From the NCBI GenBank assembly GCA_017631085.1, contig JAGBTY010000026.1, positions 1-34,588 of the forward strand: a stretch of DNA of 34,588 nucleotides, in the 5' to 3' direction. Source of the DNA: Clostridia bacterium. Lineage in GTDB: Bacteria; Bacillota; Clostridia; Oscillospirales; CAG-272. Under the pieces are notes generated by a model. It did no database searches. It saw only the letters and a list, made by a program, of their open reading frames with translations, and had not been told where the DNA came from. The number at the start of each line of letters is the position of its first letter. The stretch's first letter is position 1. The translations under genes and the position numbers were made by a program. Below are positions 24,883 to 32,764 of this stretch, one piece after another.

Positions 24883-25851
24883 ATGAAATACTGTTTTATT
24901 TGTAACCCAATGGCGGGAAAAGAAAAAAACAAAGAAGAGCTTGTAACACGAATAAATAGTATCTGCACCGAAAAAGGAGTTGAATATGATATTCTTATGA
25001 CTTCTTCTGTAGGTGACGGAACGGAGCTTGTGAAAAAATATTATAGCGAATATCCTGATGAGGAAATAGCCTTTTTTGCCTGCGGCGGCGACGGAACGGC
25101 GGGAGAGGTCGTAAACGGAATAATGTCATTACAGTATCGAGATAAAGTATCTATGGGTATCATTCCCGTGGGAACAGGAAATGATTTTGTCAGAAATTTT
25201 TCTGAGAAGGAAAAATTTCTTGATATCGGTGCTCAGTTAGATTCCGAGATCTTATCGGTCGACGTACTAAAATGTAATGATATGTATGCTCTTAACATGG
25301 TAAATATAGGCTTCGATTGCGAGGTCGTTTGCAAGATGTCGGAAATAAAGAGAAAGCCATTTATTCCTTCAAAATTTGCATACATTGCAGGGCTTATAAT
25401 TACTCTTGTAAAGAAGCCGGGCGTTAAAATGAAAATATCTGTTGACGGAAGGGAAAGTGAGGAGAAGAAGCTTCTTCTTACCACATTTGCTAATGGATGT
25501 TTTTGCGGAGGCGGTTTTCATTCAAACCCCAATGCCGATATTACGGGTGGAAAAATAGACTATATGTTTATAAAAAACATATCAAGAACAAAATTTCTGA
25601 CACTTGTTAGCAGTTATAAAAAGGGAACGCACATATGTGAGAAAAATGCAAAAATAATTGATAACGGATTTTCGGATACGTGCAAGATAATCTTTGACAA
25701 GACGACCAACGTAAGTGTTGACGGAGAGGTAATAGGCTTTGATTCTATTGATCTGTCCCTTGAAAAAGCGACTCTGAACTTCCGTATTCCCTTGGGTTCT
25801 GAAAGGCTTAAAACAACAGGTGCTGCCGAAGAGGTAGCTGTTATTCACTAA
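24883..25851 (+). CDS. Diacylglycerol/lipid kinase (DagK/YegS family)
   Basis: A 322-residue enzyme expected to phosphorylate diacylglycerol or a related lipid at the inner membrane face, recycling it into phospholipid synthesis. CNPMAGKEKN opens the catalytic domain; the nucleotide-binding GGDGTAGEVVNGI starts at 68 and GTGNDFVRNF at 97. A C-terminal beta-domain has the LTTFANGCFCGGGFHSNPNA region and VSVDGE near the end. Start at ATG 24883, behind GGAGG. The next gene starts 4 nt after its stop, so the two share a transcript. Confidence 0.9.
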   Translation: MKYCFICNPMAGKEKNKEELVTRINSICTEKGVEYDILMTSSVGDGTELVKKYYSEYPDEEIAFFACGGDGTAGEVVNGIMSLQYRDKVSMGIIPVGTGNDFVRNFSEKEKFLDIGAQLDSEILSVDVLKCNDMYALNMVNIGFDCEVVCKMSEIKRKPFIPSKFAYIAGLIITLVKKPGVKMKISVDGRESEEKKLLLTTFANGCFCGGGFHSNPNADITGGKIDYMFIKNISRTKFLTLVSSYKKGTHICEKNAKIIDNGFSDTCKIIFDKTTNVSVDGEVIGFDSIDLSLEKATLNFRIPLGSERLKTTGAAEEVAVIH

Positions 25852-25855
25852 AGAT

Positions 25856-26380
25856 ATGAAGCTTATCGTTATTTCAGACACTCATGGAAGACCGTCTCGG
25901 ATCCTTGAGGTCATCGGCAGACATCCGAGTTACGATGCTCTTATATTTCTCGGAGACGGATTAAGAGACATAGACTATGTTTCGGATGAGATACACGGTC
26001 TTTATGCAGTGATAGGAAACTGCGATGTTCTCTCATCGAATCTGTCTTTGAAAAACAGTGTCCGCGAAGAACTTTTTCTGAAGTTCTGCGAATATAATAT
26101 AATGATAACACACGGACATAAGTACGGAGTGAAAAGAGGTATAGAGGCGGCTGCCGAGGCGGCAATATTAAAGGGAGCTGACCTGCTTTTATACGGACAC
26201 ACCCATACGCCTACGGAAAAATATATCCCTGAAGGCGAGACGGTTGGCAACGTGATATTGTCGAAGCCCTTGAGGATCTTCAATCCCGGAAGTCTTGGTG
26301 AGATGAGAGATGGCGAGGCGACCTTTGGTGTTATTGAGATAAGAGGAAATTCTATCCTCATGTCTCATGGAAGAATATAG
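25856..26380 (+). CDS. Metallophosphoesterase, YfcE/MJ0936 family
   Basis: A 174-residue calcineurin-like phosphodiesterase with a two-metal site. Ligand motifs in order: Asp8 and His10 (SDTHG), Asp34 (LGDG), Asn55 (GNCD), a histidine in THGHKYG, and the closing GHTHTP. NPGSLGEMRDG is the usual C-terminal block. YfcE-like enzymes act on phosphodiesters in vitro; the true substrate is unknown. Four nucleotides after the lipid kinase, so possibly linked to lipid head-group turnover (inference). Confidence 0.9.
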   Translation: MKLIVISDTHGRPSRILEVIGRHPSYDALIFLGDGLRDIDYVSDEIHGLYAVIGNCDVLSSNLSLKNSVREELFLKFCEYNIMITHGHKYGVKRGIEAAAEAAILKGADLLLYGHTHTPTEKYIPEGETVGNVILSKPLRIFNPGSLGEMRDGEATFGVIEIRGNSILMSHGRI

Positions 26381-26720
26381 TTATAACCACCGACTAAGCC
26401 GGTGGCTTGCTCAGCCCTATAAGGGAATGTTATTGGCGGGGCTGAAAGCCCACAAAAATATTTGACACTTGCAAAATCGCCCTACTGCCACAGATGTGGC
26501 AATCACTAAAAAATTGCCTTCCCCAGCGGGGGAAGGTGGCACGACGCAAGGAGTGACGGATGAGGTGTCCTAAACGCAAAGTTACTCCTCATCCACCATT
26601 TGCTTCGCAAATAGTCCCCCTTCTCCCTCAGGAGAAGGCTACTTGGTTCCTCGCTTCGTTCGGATAAATAAACTGGGCATAGCTAAAGCTTTCCCGAACC
26701 GCCGCTGCCGGTGGTTTTCA
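26381..26720. repeat. Hairpin-rich non-coding stretch, possible mobile-element remnant
   Basis: No credible gene in this stretch. It holds at least six perfect or near-perfect stems: CCACCG/CGGTGG (26387-26405), TCAGCCC/GGGCTGA (26411-26445), TGCCACA/TGTGGCA (26486-26501), CCTTCCCC/GGGGAAGG (26517-26536), ATTTGC/GCAAAT (26598-26612) and CCTTCTCC/GGAGAAGG (26619-26638). The ends show AACCACCG near 26385 and its complement CGGTGGTT at about 26709-26716, which could be terminal inverted repeats. The first two hairpins remind me of IS200/IS605-type ends, the CCTCATCC part of dispersed clostridial repeats. Both are recollections needing comparison. Confidence 0.55.
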
Positions 26721-26726
26721 TCAAAC

Positions 26727-26753
26727 AAAAAAAGCCAAGCGATAGCTTGGCTT
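26727..26753 (-). terminator. Rho-independent terminator of spoVG
   Basis: On the minus strand AAGCCAAGC / GCTTGGCTT (stem 26732-26740 with 26745-26753, 4-nt loop) followed by a run of seven T. It lies 18 bp after the spoVG stop. Confidence 0.9.
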
Positions 26754-26770
26754 AGGAAAGACTATGATCT

Positions 26771-27073
26771 TTATACGGTTTGTGCGATGGGAGCTTCCCT
26801 GAGAGAACTTGCGGCTACTTCACATTCCTTGTGATATGCTGCAATGACCTCTTCCTCAAGCATACCCCTGAAGTCTGCGTTTATAGGATGTACTATGTCT
26901 CTGTAGGTATCGTCGGGATTTTTTCTGCTGGGCATAACGATAAAGAATTTATCTCTTGCGTTTATGACCTTTATATCGTGGACCGCAAGCTGACCGTCAA
27001 AGGTTACCGACACTATCGCCTTCATAGGTCCTTCTTCAAAAAGCTTTCTGACTTTAATATCTGTGATCTGCAT
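26771..27073 (-). CDS. spoVG: Septation/sporulation regulator SpoVG
   Basis: A 100-residue SpoVG, a small nucleic-acid-binding regulator that affects asymmetric septation in Bacillus and binds RNA/DNA in other Firmicutes. MQITDIKVRKLFEEG, the long beta sheet and FIVMPSRKNPDDTYRDIVHPI are diagnostic. I chose the ATG at 27073, behind TTTGGAGGT; an upstream in-frame start at 27115 precedes the RBS. The gene is divergent from murC and has its own terminator. Confidence 0.96.
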   Translation of the reverse strand: MQITDIKVRKLFEEGPMKAIVSVTFDGQLAVHDIKVINARDKFFIVMPSRKNPDDTYRDIVHPINADFRGMLEEEVIAAYHKECEVAASSLREAPIAQTV

Positions 27074-27119
27074 TTTTAATACCTCCAAATGTGTTTTTTG
27101 TAAGCTTTTTAACATCTTT

Positions 27120-27150
27120 ATTATACATCTGCAATTTGATAATTATACAA
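27120..27150 (-). promoter_or_regulatory. Possible spoVG promoter
   Basis: On the minus strand TTGTAT (plus 27145-27150) and TATAAT (27120-27125) are separated by 19 bp, longer than optimal; a second TATAAT overlaps the -35 (27142-27147). In B. subtilis spoVG uses sigma-H; no clear sigma-H site was recognised. Confidence 0.3.
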
Positions 27151-27238
27151 CGGTTTTGCGTTTTTTGTGTGAACGACTTTGAAAAGAAAAAATATCGTGG
27201 CACGAATAACATCGAATAATTGAAAGGAAGAAAAATTT

Positions 27239-28660
27239 ATGTCGATAGCTAATACGCATTATGGCAGAGAGAAGATCGCTCAAATGCTAACGGAATGTAA
27301 TAACATATTTTTTATCGGCATAGGCGGGATAAATATGTCCTCTCTGGCAGAGCTTTCAAAAAAGAGAGGATATGGCGTTGGGGGCTCTGACCGTGTAAGA
27401 AGTGAAATATGTGAGAGACTCGAGAGGAGTGGACTTGAAATCTTTTACGGACACTCTAAAAATAATCTGCAGGGCTATGACGCAGTCGTTTATACCGTCG
27501 CAATATCCGAGGACAATGAAGAATACGTTGAGGCTTGTCGGAAGGGCTTGCCGCTTATATCCAGAGCCGATTATATGGGATACATAATGTCAGAATACAA
27601 AAGACGTGTTGGTATTTCGGGAATGCACGGAAAAAGTACTTGTACCTCAATGTGCGCAAAGGTATTTATGGACGCAGGTGTCAGCCCCACTGTTTTATCA
27701 GGAGCAGAGCTTTCAGAGATGGGTGGAGCATATGTTTTGGGAGAGGGAGAGGATATTATCTTTGAGGCATGTGAATATATGGACTCTTTTCTTGACTTCT
27801 GTCCGAATATCTCGGTAATACTTAATATAGAAATGGATCACGTCGATTACTTCCACAGTATAGAGCAGATAAGAGGCTCATACAGACGCTTCGCAGATAT
27901 TGCTCTTCCGTCGGGTGTGGCTGTGGCAAATCTCGATGATGAGAACGTGCGAATGGCTCTTGATGGATATGAGGGCGAGGTCGTTGGATTTGGAATTGAC
28001 TCAAATGACGCCAGGGTCAGAGCCAAAAATATTAGCTCACAAAACGGAAGATACAGCTTTGAGCTTGTTTTGGACGGAGAAAGTAAGGGAATGATCTCTC
28101 TTGGCGTTTCGGGACGTCATAATATATATAATTCGCTTGCCTGTGCGGCAGTCGCAGATAAATGCGGTATTTCTATGTCAGATATAAAAAAAGGCATAAA
28201 GAACTTTTCAGGTGCGCACAGACGCATGGAATATAAAGGCCAGATAAGGGGAGCTGATATATACGACGATTACGGACATCACCCTACCGAGATAGCGGCA
28301 ACACTTGAGGGAGCGAGGGGAATGACCGAAGGACGCCTTTTTTGCGTATATCAGCCACACACCTATTCCCGTACAGCATCGCTATTTGATAGCTTTGTCA
28401 CTTCCTTTGAAAAGGCGGACAGAGTTATTTTCGCCGATATATATGCTGCGCGCGAGAAGAATGTATATGGAGTTTCCTCAGCCTCGCTTGCCGAGAAGGT
28501 CGGAGATAAGGCTGTATTTGCCGAGAGCTTTGAGCGTATCTCCGAAATCCTCAAAAGCGAACTCAAGGCTGGAGACGTGGCGATAATAATGGGCGCGGGA
28601 GACATATATAAAGTGTTTGACACATTGAATCCTATGATGAAAGGGGATGACGGGACGTGA
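27239..28660 (+). CDS. murC: UDP-N-acetylmuramate--L-alanine ligase
   Basis: A 473-residue Mur ligase adding L-alanine to UDP-MurNAc in cytoplasmic peptidoglycan precursor synthesis. N-terminal UDP-binding FIGIGGINMSSLAEL (24-38); P-loop GMHGKST at 128-134, with Met where Thr is usual; central EACEYMDSFLDFCPN and LNIEMDHVDYF; C-terminal YDDYGHHPTEIAATLEGAR and VYQPHTYSRT. All three Mur domains are present. AAAGGAAG RBS. Heads an operon with a methyltransferase whose GTG overlaps its stop. Confidence 0.96.
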   Translation: MSIANTHYGREKIAQMLTECNNIFFIGIGGINMSSLAELSKKRGYGVGGSDRVRSEICERLERSGLEIFYGHSKNNLQGYDAVVYTVAISEDNEEYVEACRKGLPLISRADYMGYIMSEYKRRVGISGMHGKSTCTSMCAKVFMDAGVSPTVLSGAELSEMGGAYVLGEGEDIIFEACEYMDSFLDFCPNISVILNIEMDHVDYFHSIEQIRGSYRRFADIALPSGVAVANLDDENVRMALDGYEGEVVGFGIDSNDARVRAKNISSQNGRYSFELVLDGESKGMISLGVSGRHNIYNSLACAAVADKCGISMSDIKKGIKNFSGAHRRMEYKGQIRGADIYDDYGHHPTEIAATLEGARGMTEGRLFCVYQPHTYSRTASLFDSFVTSFEKADRVIFADIYAAREKNVYGVSSASLAEKVGDKAVFAESFERISEILKSELKAGDVAIIMGAGDIYKVFDTLNPMMKGDDGT

Positions 28661-29424
28661 GCGGATGCGAAGGATACGATGCAATAGCGAGAGTATACGA
28701 CAAGCTTAACAAAGAGATAGATTATAAGCTTTGGGCAGATTTCTTTGAAAAATGCTTTGACAGATACATGAGTATAAGACCTGAGATAGTTTTGGATCTT
28801 GCTTGCGGTACAGGCAGAATGACACGCGAGCTTTCCGATAGAGGATACGATATGATAGGCGTTGACGGAAGCGCTGATATGCTTTCGGAAGCATATTCTC
28901 AAAATGAGGATAGGCGTATACTTTATTTGCTTCAGGATATGCGTAGCTTTGAGCTTTACGGAACTGTGGGGGCGGTAGTATGTTGCCTTGATAGCCTTAA
29001 CTATCTTTTGGAAGAAAAGGATCTTTGTATGGCTTTTCACGGAGTACATAACTATCTTGATCCGGACGGACTCTTTATTTTTGACATGAATACCCCCTAC
29101 AAATTTGAAAATATATACGGAGACAACGCATATATCCTCGAGGACGAAGAGGATGGGCTTGGCATATATTGCGGTTGGCAAAATGAATACGACAGGGAAA
29201 GCGGTATATGCGATTTCTATCTGTCACTTTTCGAGGAAACAGAAGAGGGTGGATATATTCGTTCCGACGAGCATCAGAGAGAGCGATGCTACTCCTACGA
29301 AAAGATAAATGAGCTTCTCACACTTTGCGGATTTGAGCTTTTAGGTGTGTTTTCGGATTACGGTTTCTCCGAGGCAAATGAAAAAACAGAGCGTTGGTAT
29401 ATAGTTGCGAAAGCAAAAAAATAG
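28657..29424 (+). CDS. Class I SAM-dependent methyltransferase
   Basis: A 255-residue methyltransferase of unknown substrate. Motif I is [15 protein letters not shown], with an acidic residue after beta-2 in [13 protein letters not shown] and CCLDSLNYL correspond to later motifs. The start is GTG at 28657, overlapping the murC stop by 4 nt (GTGA), so it is translationally coupled. YIVAKAKK closes the last strand. Adjacent to hslO; small molecule and protein substrates are both possible. Confidence 0.87.
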   Translation: MSGCEGYDAIARVYDKLNKEIDYKLWADFFEKCFDRYMSIRPEIVLDLACGTGRMTRELSDRGYDMIGVDGSADMLSEAYSQNEDRRILYLLQDMRSFELYGTVGAVVCCLDSLNYLLEEKDLCMAFHGVHNYLDPDGLFIFDMNTPYKFENIYGDNAYILEDEEDGLGIYCGWQNEYDRESGICDFYLSLFEETEEGGYIRSDEHQRERCYSYEKINELLTLCGFELLGVFSDYGFSEANEKTERWYIVAKAKK

Positions 29425-29453
29425 AAAATAAAAAACAGGACAAAGGAAAGAAA

Positions 29454-30353
29454 ATGAACGAAAAGGCATCATCAACAATTCTCAGAGCTATGACCTCTGA
29501 CGGAAGTGCAAGAATACACGTTATAAATTCCACCGAAATGGTGAACAAAGCAATAGAGATACACAAAACGACGCCCACTGCCTCGGCAACACTTGGCAGA
29601 CTTTTGACGATAACGTCTATTATCGGCTGTATGCTTGGTGAGAAGGAAAATACGGTAACAGTTACTATTGGCGGTGACGGACCTGCGGGCAGGGTTATAG
29701 CGGTAGGAGATTATTACGGCAACGTTAAGGGATACATCGGAAACCCCCAAGTAGATATTCTCCTTAAGAGCAACGGAAAGCTTGATGTCAGCGGAGCGGT
29801 GGGACACGGTCTGCTGACGATAATTCGAGATATGGGAGACGGCGAACCATATACGGGCTCTATACCCCTTGAGAGTGGAGAGATAGCCGAGGATATTGCG
29901 GCATATTACGCAAAGAGCGAACAGATACCCACTGTGTGCGCGTTGGGAGTTCTTGTTGATACTGACTACAGCTGCAGATCCGCGGGGGGCGTTTTGATAC
30001 AGCTGTTGCCCTTTGCAAATCCCGATACTGTAACGGCAATTGAAAATAACGTCTCAAAGCTTGCAAATATATCAAGACTCTTCGACAGGGGACTTACAAA
30101 TAAAGAGATCGCGGATATTGCTCTTGAAGGAGTTGAATTTGACGTTTTCGATGAGCTATACGTAGATTATAGCTGCAATTGCACTCGTGAGAGGGTTGAA
30201 AAGGCTCTCATAACTCTTGGTAAGAGCGAGCTTTACAAAATGCTTGAAGAGCAAAAAAGCGAAGGAAAGGGCGAGACTTTAGAGGTTTCGTGTCGTTTCT
30301 GCGGAAGGAAAGAGCGCTTTGATGCAAAGGATATAGAAAAAATGTTTTCTTGA
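29454..30353 (+). CDS. hslO: Redox-regulated chaperone Hsp33
   Basis: A 299-residue cytosolic holdase activated by oxidative unfolding. The N-terminal domain has [15 protein letters not shown], and [11 protein letters not shown] is conserved. The C-terminal redox switch is intact: Cys241-x-Cys243 (CNC) and Cys280-x2-Cys283 (CRFC), which bind zinc in the reduced form. ATG 29454 follows AAAGGAAAG; an upstream in-frame start at 29394 overlaps the methyltransferase and is rejected. The next gene starts 18 nt downstream, so hslO and the AAA+ pair are probably co-transcribed. Confidence 0.95.
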   Translation: MNEKASSTILRAMTSDGSARIHVINSTEMVNKAIEIHKTTPTASATLGRLLTITSIIGCMLGEKENTVTVTIGGDGPAGRVIAVGDYYGNVKGYIGNPQVDILLKSNGKLDVSGAVGHGLLTIIRDMGDGEPYTGSIPLESGEIAEDIAAYYAKSEQIPTVCALGVLVDTDYSCRSAGGVLIQLLPFANPDTVTAIENNVSKLANISRLFDRGLTNKEIADIALEGVEFDVFDELYVDYSCNCTRERVEKALITLGKSELYKMLEEQKSEGKGETLEVSCRFCGRKERFDAKDIEKMFS

Positions 30354-30371
30354 GTTGGAGGGAAAAGGACA

Positions 30372-32762
30372 ATGGATAACGCTAAAACCCAAAAGATATT
30401 TATTGATGAAAAGAAACAGAATATAGTATTTATCTCTTTCTGTGCAACAGCTTTGATCCTTAGCATAATTATGCTGTTTTTGCCTATCATATCATATGTG
30501 CTGGCTGATGGAGACCTTGCACGTACAGCCTCTCCAATAAGCTTTGCAGCTATGCTGAATGATTCTTATCTGGTAGAGACGGGAGCAGCATTTATTATGC
30601 TTGGCGCATTCATTGTATGGTTTGCGTTCACACTTGCTGTCTTTGTATTTGGAATAAGAGCAGTAATATCGGTATTTTCAGATAAGAAGGCTCTTCCCAA
30701 GGAGACTAAAAGAGCAATTATGTGCATGACCTTTTTGCTTTGCGCTCTTTTTATGATCGCGGTCATTGCTACGGTGATCAGCAAAATAAATCTGGGTTCA
30801 TGGAACATTATCGTTAATCTTCCATTGTATATAACGGTTGTTGTTATTGACTTGATATTTGCCGTAGTTTACGGATTTGCAAAGCCATCACGTTCGGACG
30901 GTAAGGGCAACGATGAGAGAAGCGTGGAGTATGAAAAATGCAAACGGACAAGTATGTTTGCAAGACTTGAGCTGCTTTTGTTTGCTATTGTGACGTCTGT
31001 TGTGTCGGTAATGGCTATGCTGTCAAATCTTCTTACAATAGACGTTATCGTGGAGAAAACGGAGGAGATATATTCTACAATTAAGGTTTCGGGTTGGCAA
31101 TTCCTGACAGATGACAATATCTTCAAGGACGGCGGATATATGGTAAGATTTTTCCTATTTGCCATGCTGCTGATAGTTCTGTCTATGGTCTTCTTGTCTC
31201 TTGTGTCCTTCCTCGGACGGTCATCGCTGTTTTATAAGATAAATCTTTATTCCATCGGCTTCAGCTCGGTGTCCTGCTTACTTGTGGGGCTTTTCGGTAA
31301 ATATTATCAGATAGTAGATGCTATGAACAAAAACTATGTATTGTCATATACAGAGGACTATCTTGGAGCTTTCGAAGAGATCATTCCACAGTACGTATTA
31401 GAGGTCAAAAGCACAGCGTGGTATTTCTTCCTTGGTGTTCTCGGAGTTTTGGCAGTGCTTTTGCTTCGTCATCCGTATACCAGAGGTATCGGCGCGGAAA
31501 ATAAGATGGCAAGCCTTAGCGACGAATCAACTATAAAGATAAGCGGAGGAAATCTCAAGGTCGCTCAAGACGAGGAAGAGGCTGGGGCATTTGCTCATTC
31601 GATGCAGGTGGCTTCCGCCATGAGCCCCTCTGATCCTTCGAGTGTGGTAGGCGATCCTTGTCCCGCATTTACCGAAATAGATATGAAGCTCCCTTCATTT
31701 GAAGAAGAGCTGGCAAAGAAGAGAGAGGCGTTGTTTGAGGCGCCGACATTGCCGAAGCTCGTACAGTTTATCGTGGATTATGCCCGTGACAGCAGACTTC
31801 ACCTTTCATATACTCCTGAGGATATTGCGACATTTGTTGCAGGACTTGGTACGACAAGACTTTCTATCCTTCAGGGTATGAGCGGTACAGGTAAGACAAG
31901 TCTTCCAAAGATATTCGCAGAGGCTTTGATGTCTGTCTGTGATATTGTGGAGGTGGAATCTTCTTGGAGAGATAAGAGCGAGCTGCTTGGATATTACAAT
32001 GAATTCAGTAAGACATACACACCCAAAAAATTCACTCAGGCTCTTTACAGGGCAAGACTCAATTCGGAGGTCTTGACATTTATTGTGCTTGACGAAATGA
32101 ACCTTAGCCGTATTGAGTACTATTTCTCCGATTTTCTGTCTCTCATGGAAAACGAAGAAGATAAGAGAGAGATAAAGCTTCTGAACGTTGGCCTTAAAAG
32201 AATTGAGGGCAACAAGGTCGTGTCATATAGAGGACTTGTTGGAGGACATACCATAAAGATACCTAAAAACGTATGGTTTGTTGGAACGGCAAACCGTGAC
32301 GAAAGTACATTTGAAATAAGTGACAAGGTATATGACAGAGCCAATACGATGAACTTTAACAAGCGTGCGCCTAAAGTAACTTATCACAATGAACCGATCC
32401 CGCAGAGATACATCTCTCCCGATGTTCTTACACGTTTGTTTGATGAGGCAAAGCTCAACGTTAATTTCAATATTGATTCTTATTCTGCCATAGCAGAGGT
32501 CGAAAAGCTGTTAGCTCCTTATAATATTTCCTTTGGTAACCGTGTGGCAACGCAGATAGAGAGCTTTGTAAGCATTTATTGTTCATGCTTCACAATGACC
32601 GAAAGCGTTTTGCATAACGCAGTCGAGACCATACTTCTCAGCAAGGTCGTAAGCAAGCTTGAGCTTAAGAGTATAGATGACAAGGAACAGCTCGCGGCAG
32701 AATTTGAAAAGCTTAAATTCTACAAATGCAGCGAATTTATAATGAATATCAATGAGGTCTGA
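30372..32762 (+). CDS. Membrane-anchored McrB-like AAA+ ATPase
   Basis: A 796-residue protein of two parts. Residues ~1-370 hold about eight hydrophobic helices (near 18-44, 70-96, 112-136, 145-167, 199-220, 257-285, 290-310, 345-368). A polar linker follows, then an AAA+ domain from about 465: Walker A GMSGTGKTS (502-510), Walker B FIVLDEMN with Asp574-Glu575, and a GTANRDES motif (638-645), the counterpart of the McrB GTMNxxD signature. The AAA+ part fits the McrB/MoxR-like group; ordinary McrB carries a soluble DNA-recognition domain where this one has a membrane module. GGAGGG RBS; 18 nt after hslO. Function unknown; could be defence, stress response or membrane-protein remodelling. Confidence 0.82.
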   Translation: MDNAKTQKIFIDEKKQNIVFISFCATALILSIIMLFLPIISYVLADGDLARTASPISFAAMLNDSYLVETGAAFIMLGAFIVWFAFTLAVFVFGIRAVISVFSDKKALPKETKRAIMCMTFLLCALFMIAVIATVISKINLGSWNIIVNLPLYITVVVIDLIFAVVYGFAKPSRSDGKGNDERSVEYEKCKRTSMFARLELLLFAIVTSVVSVMAMLSNLLTIDVIVEKTEEIYSTIKVSGWQFLTDDNIFKDGGYMVRFFLFAMLLIVLSMVFLSLVSFLGRSSLFYKINLYSIGFSSVSCLLVGLFGKYYQIVDAMNKNYVLSYTEDYLGAFEEIIPQYVLEVKSTAWYFFLGVLGVLAVLLLRHPYTRGIGAENKMASLSDESTIKISGGNLKVAQDEEEAGAFAHSMQVASAMSPSDPSSVVGDPCPAFTEIDMKLPSFEEELAKKREALFEAPTLPKLVQFIVDYARDSRLHLSYTPEDIATFVAGLGTTRLSILQGMSGTGKTSLPKIFAEALMSVCDIVEVESSWRDKSELLGYYNEFSKTYTPKKFTQALYRARLNSEVLTFIVLDEMNLSRIEYYFSDFLSLMENEEDKREIKLLNVGLKRIEGNKVVSYRGLVGGHTIKIPKNVWFVGTANRDESTFEISDKVYDRANTMNFNKRAPKVTYHNEPIPQRYISPDVLTRLFDEAKLNVNFNIDSYSAIAEVEKLLAPYNISFGNRVATQIESFVSIYCSCFTMTESVLHNAVETILLSKVVSKLELKSIDDKEQLAAEFEKLKFYKCSEFIMNINEV

Positions 32763-32764
32763 TA

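Noticed and set aside
26643-26834. 62-codon plus-strand frame between the hairpin array and spoVG
   Set aside because: It runs through the spoVG terminator and into spoVG itself, with no RBS and no protein-like pattern.
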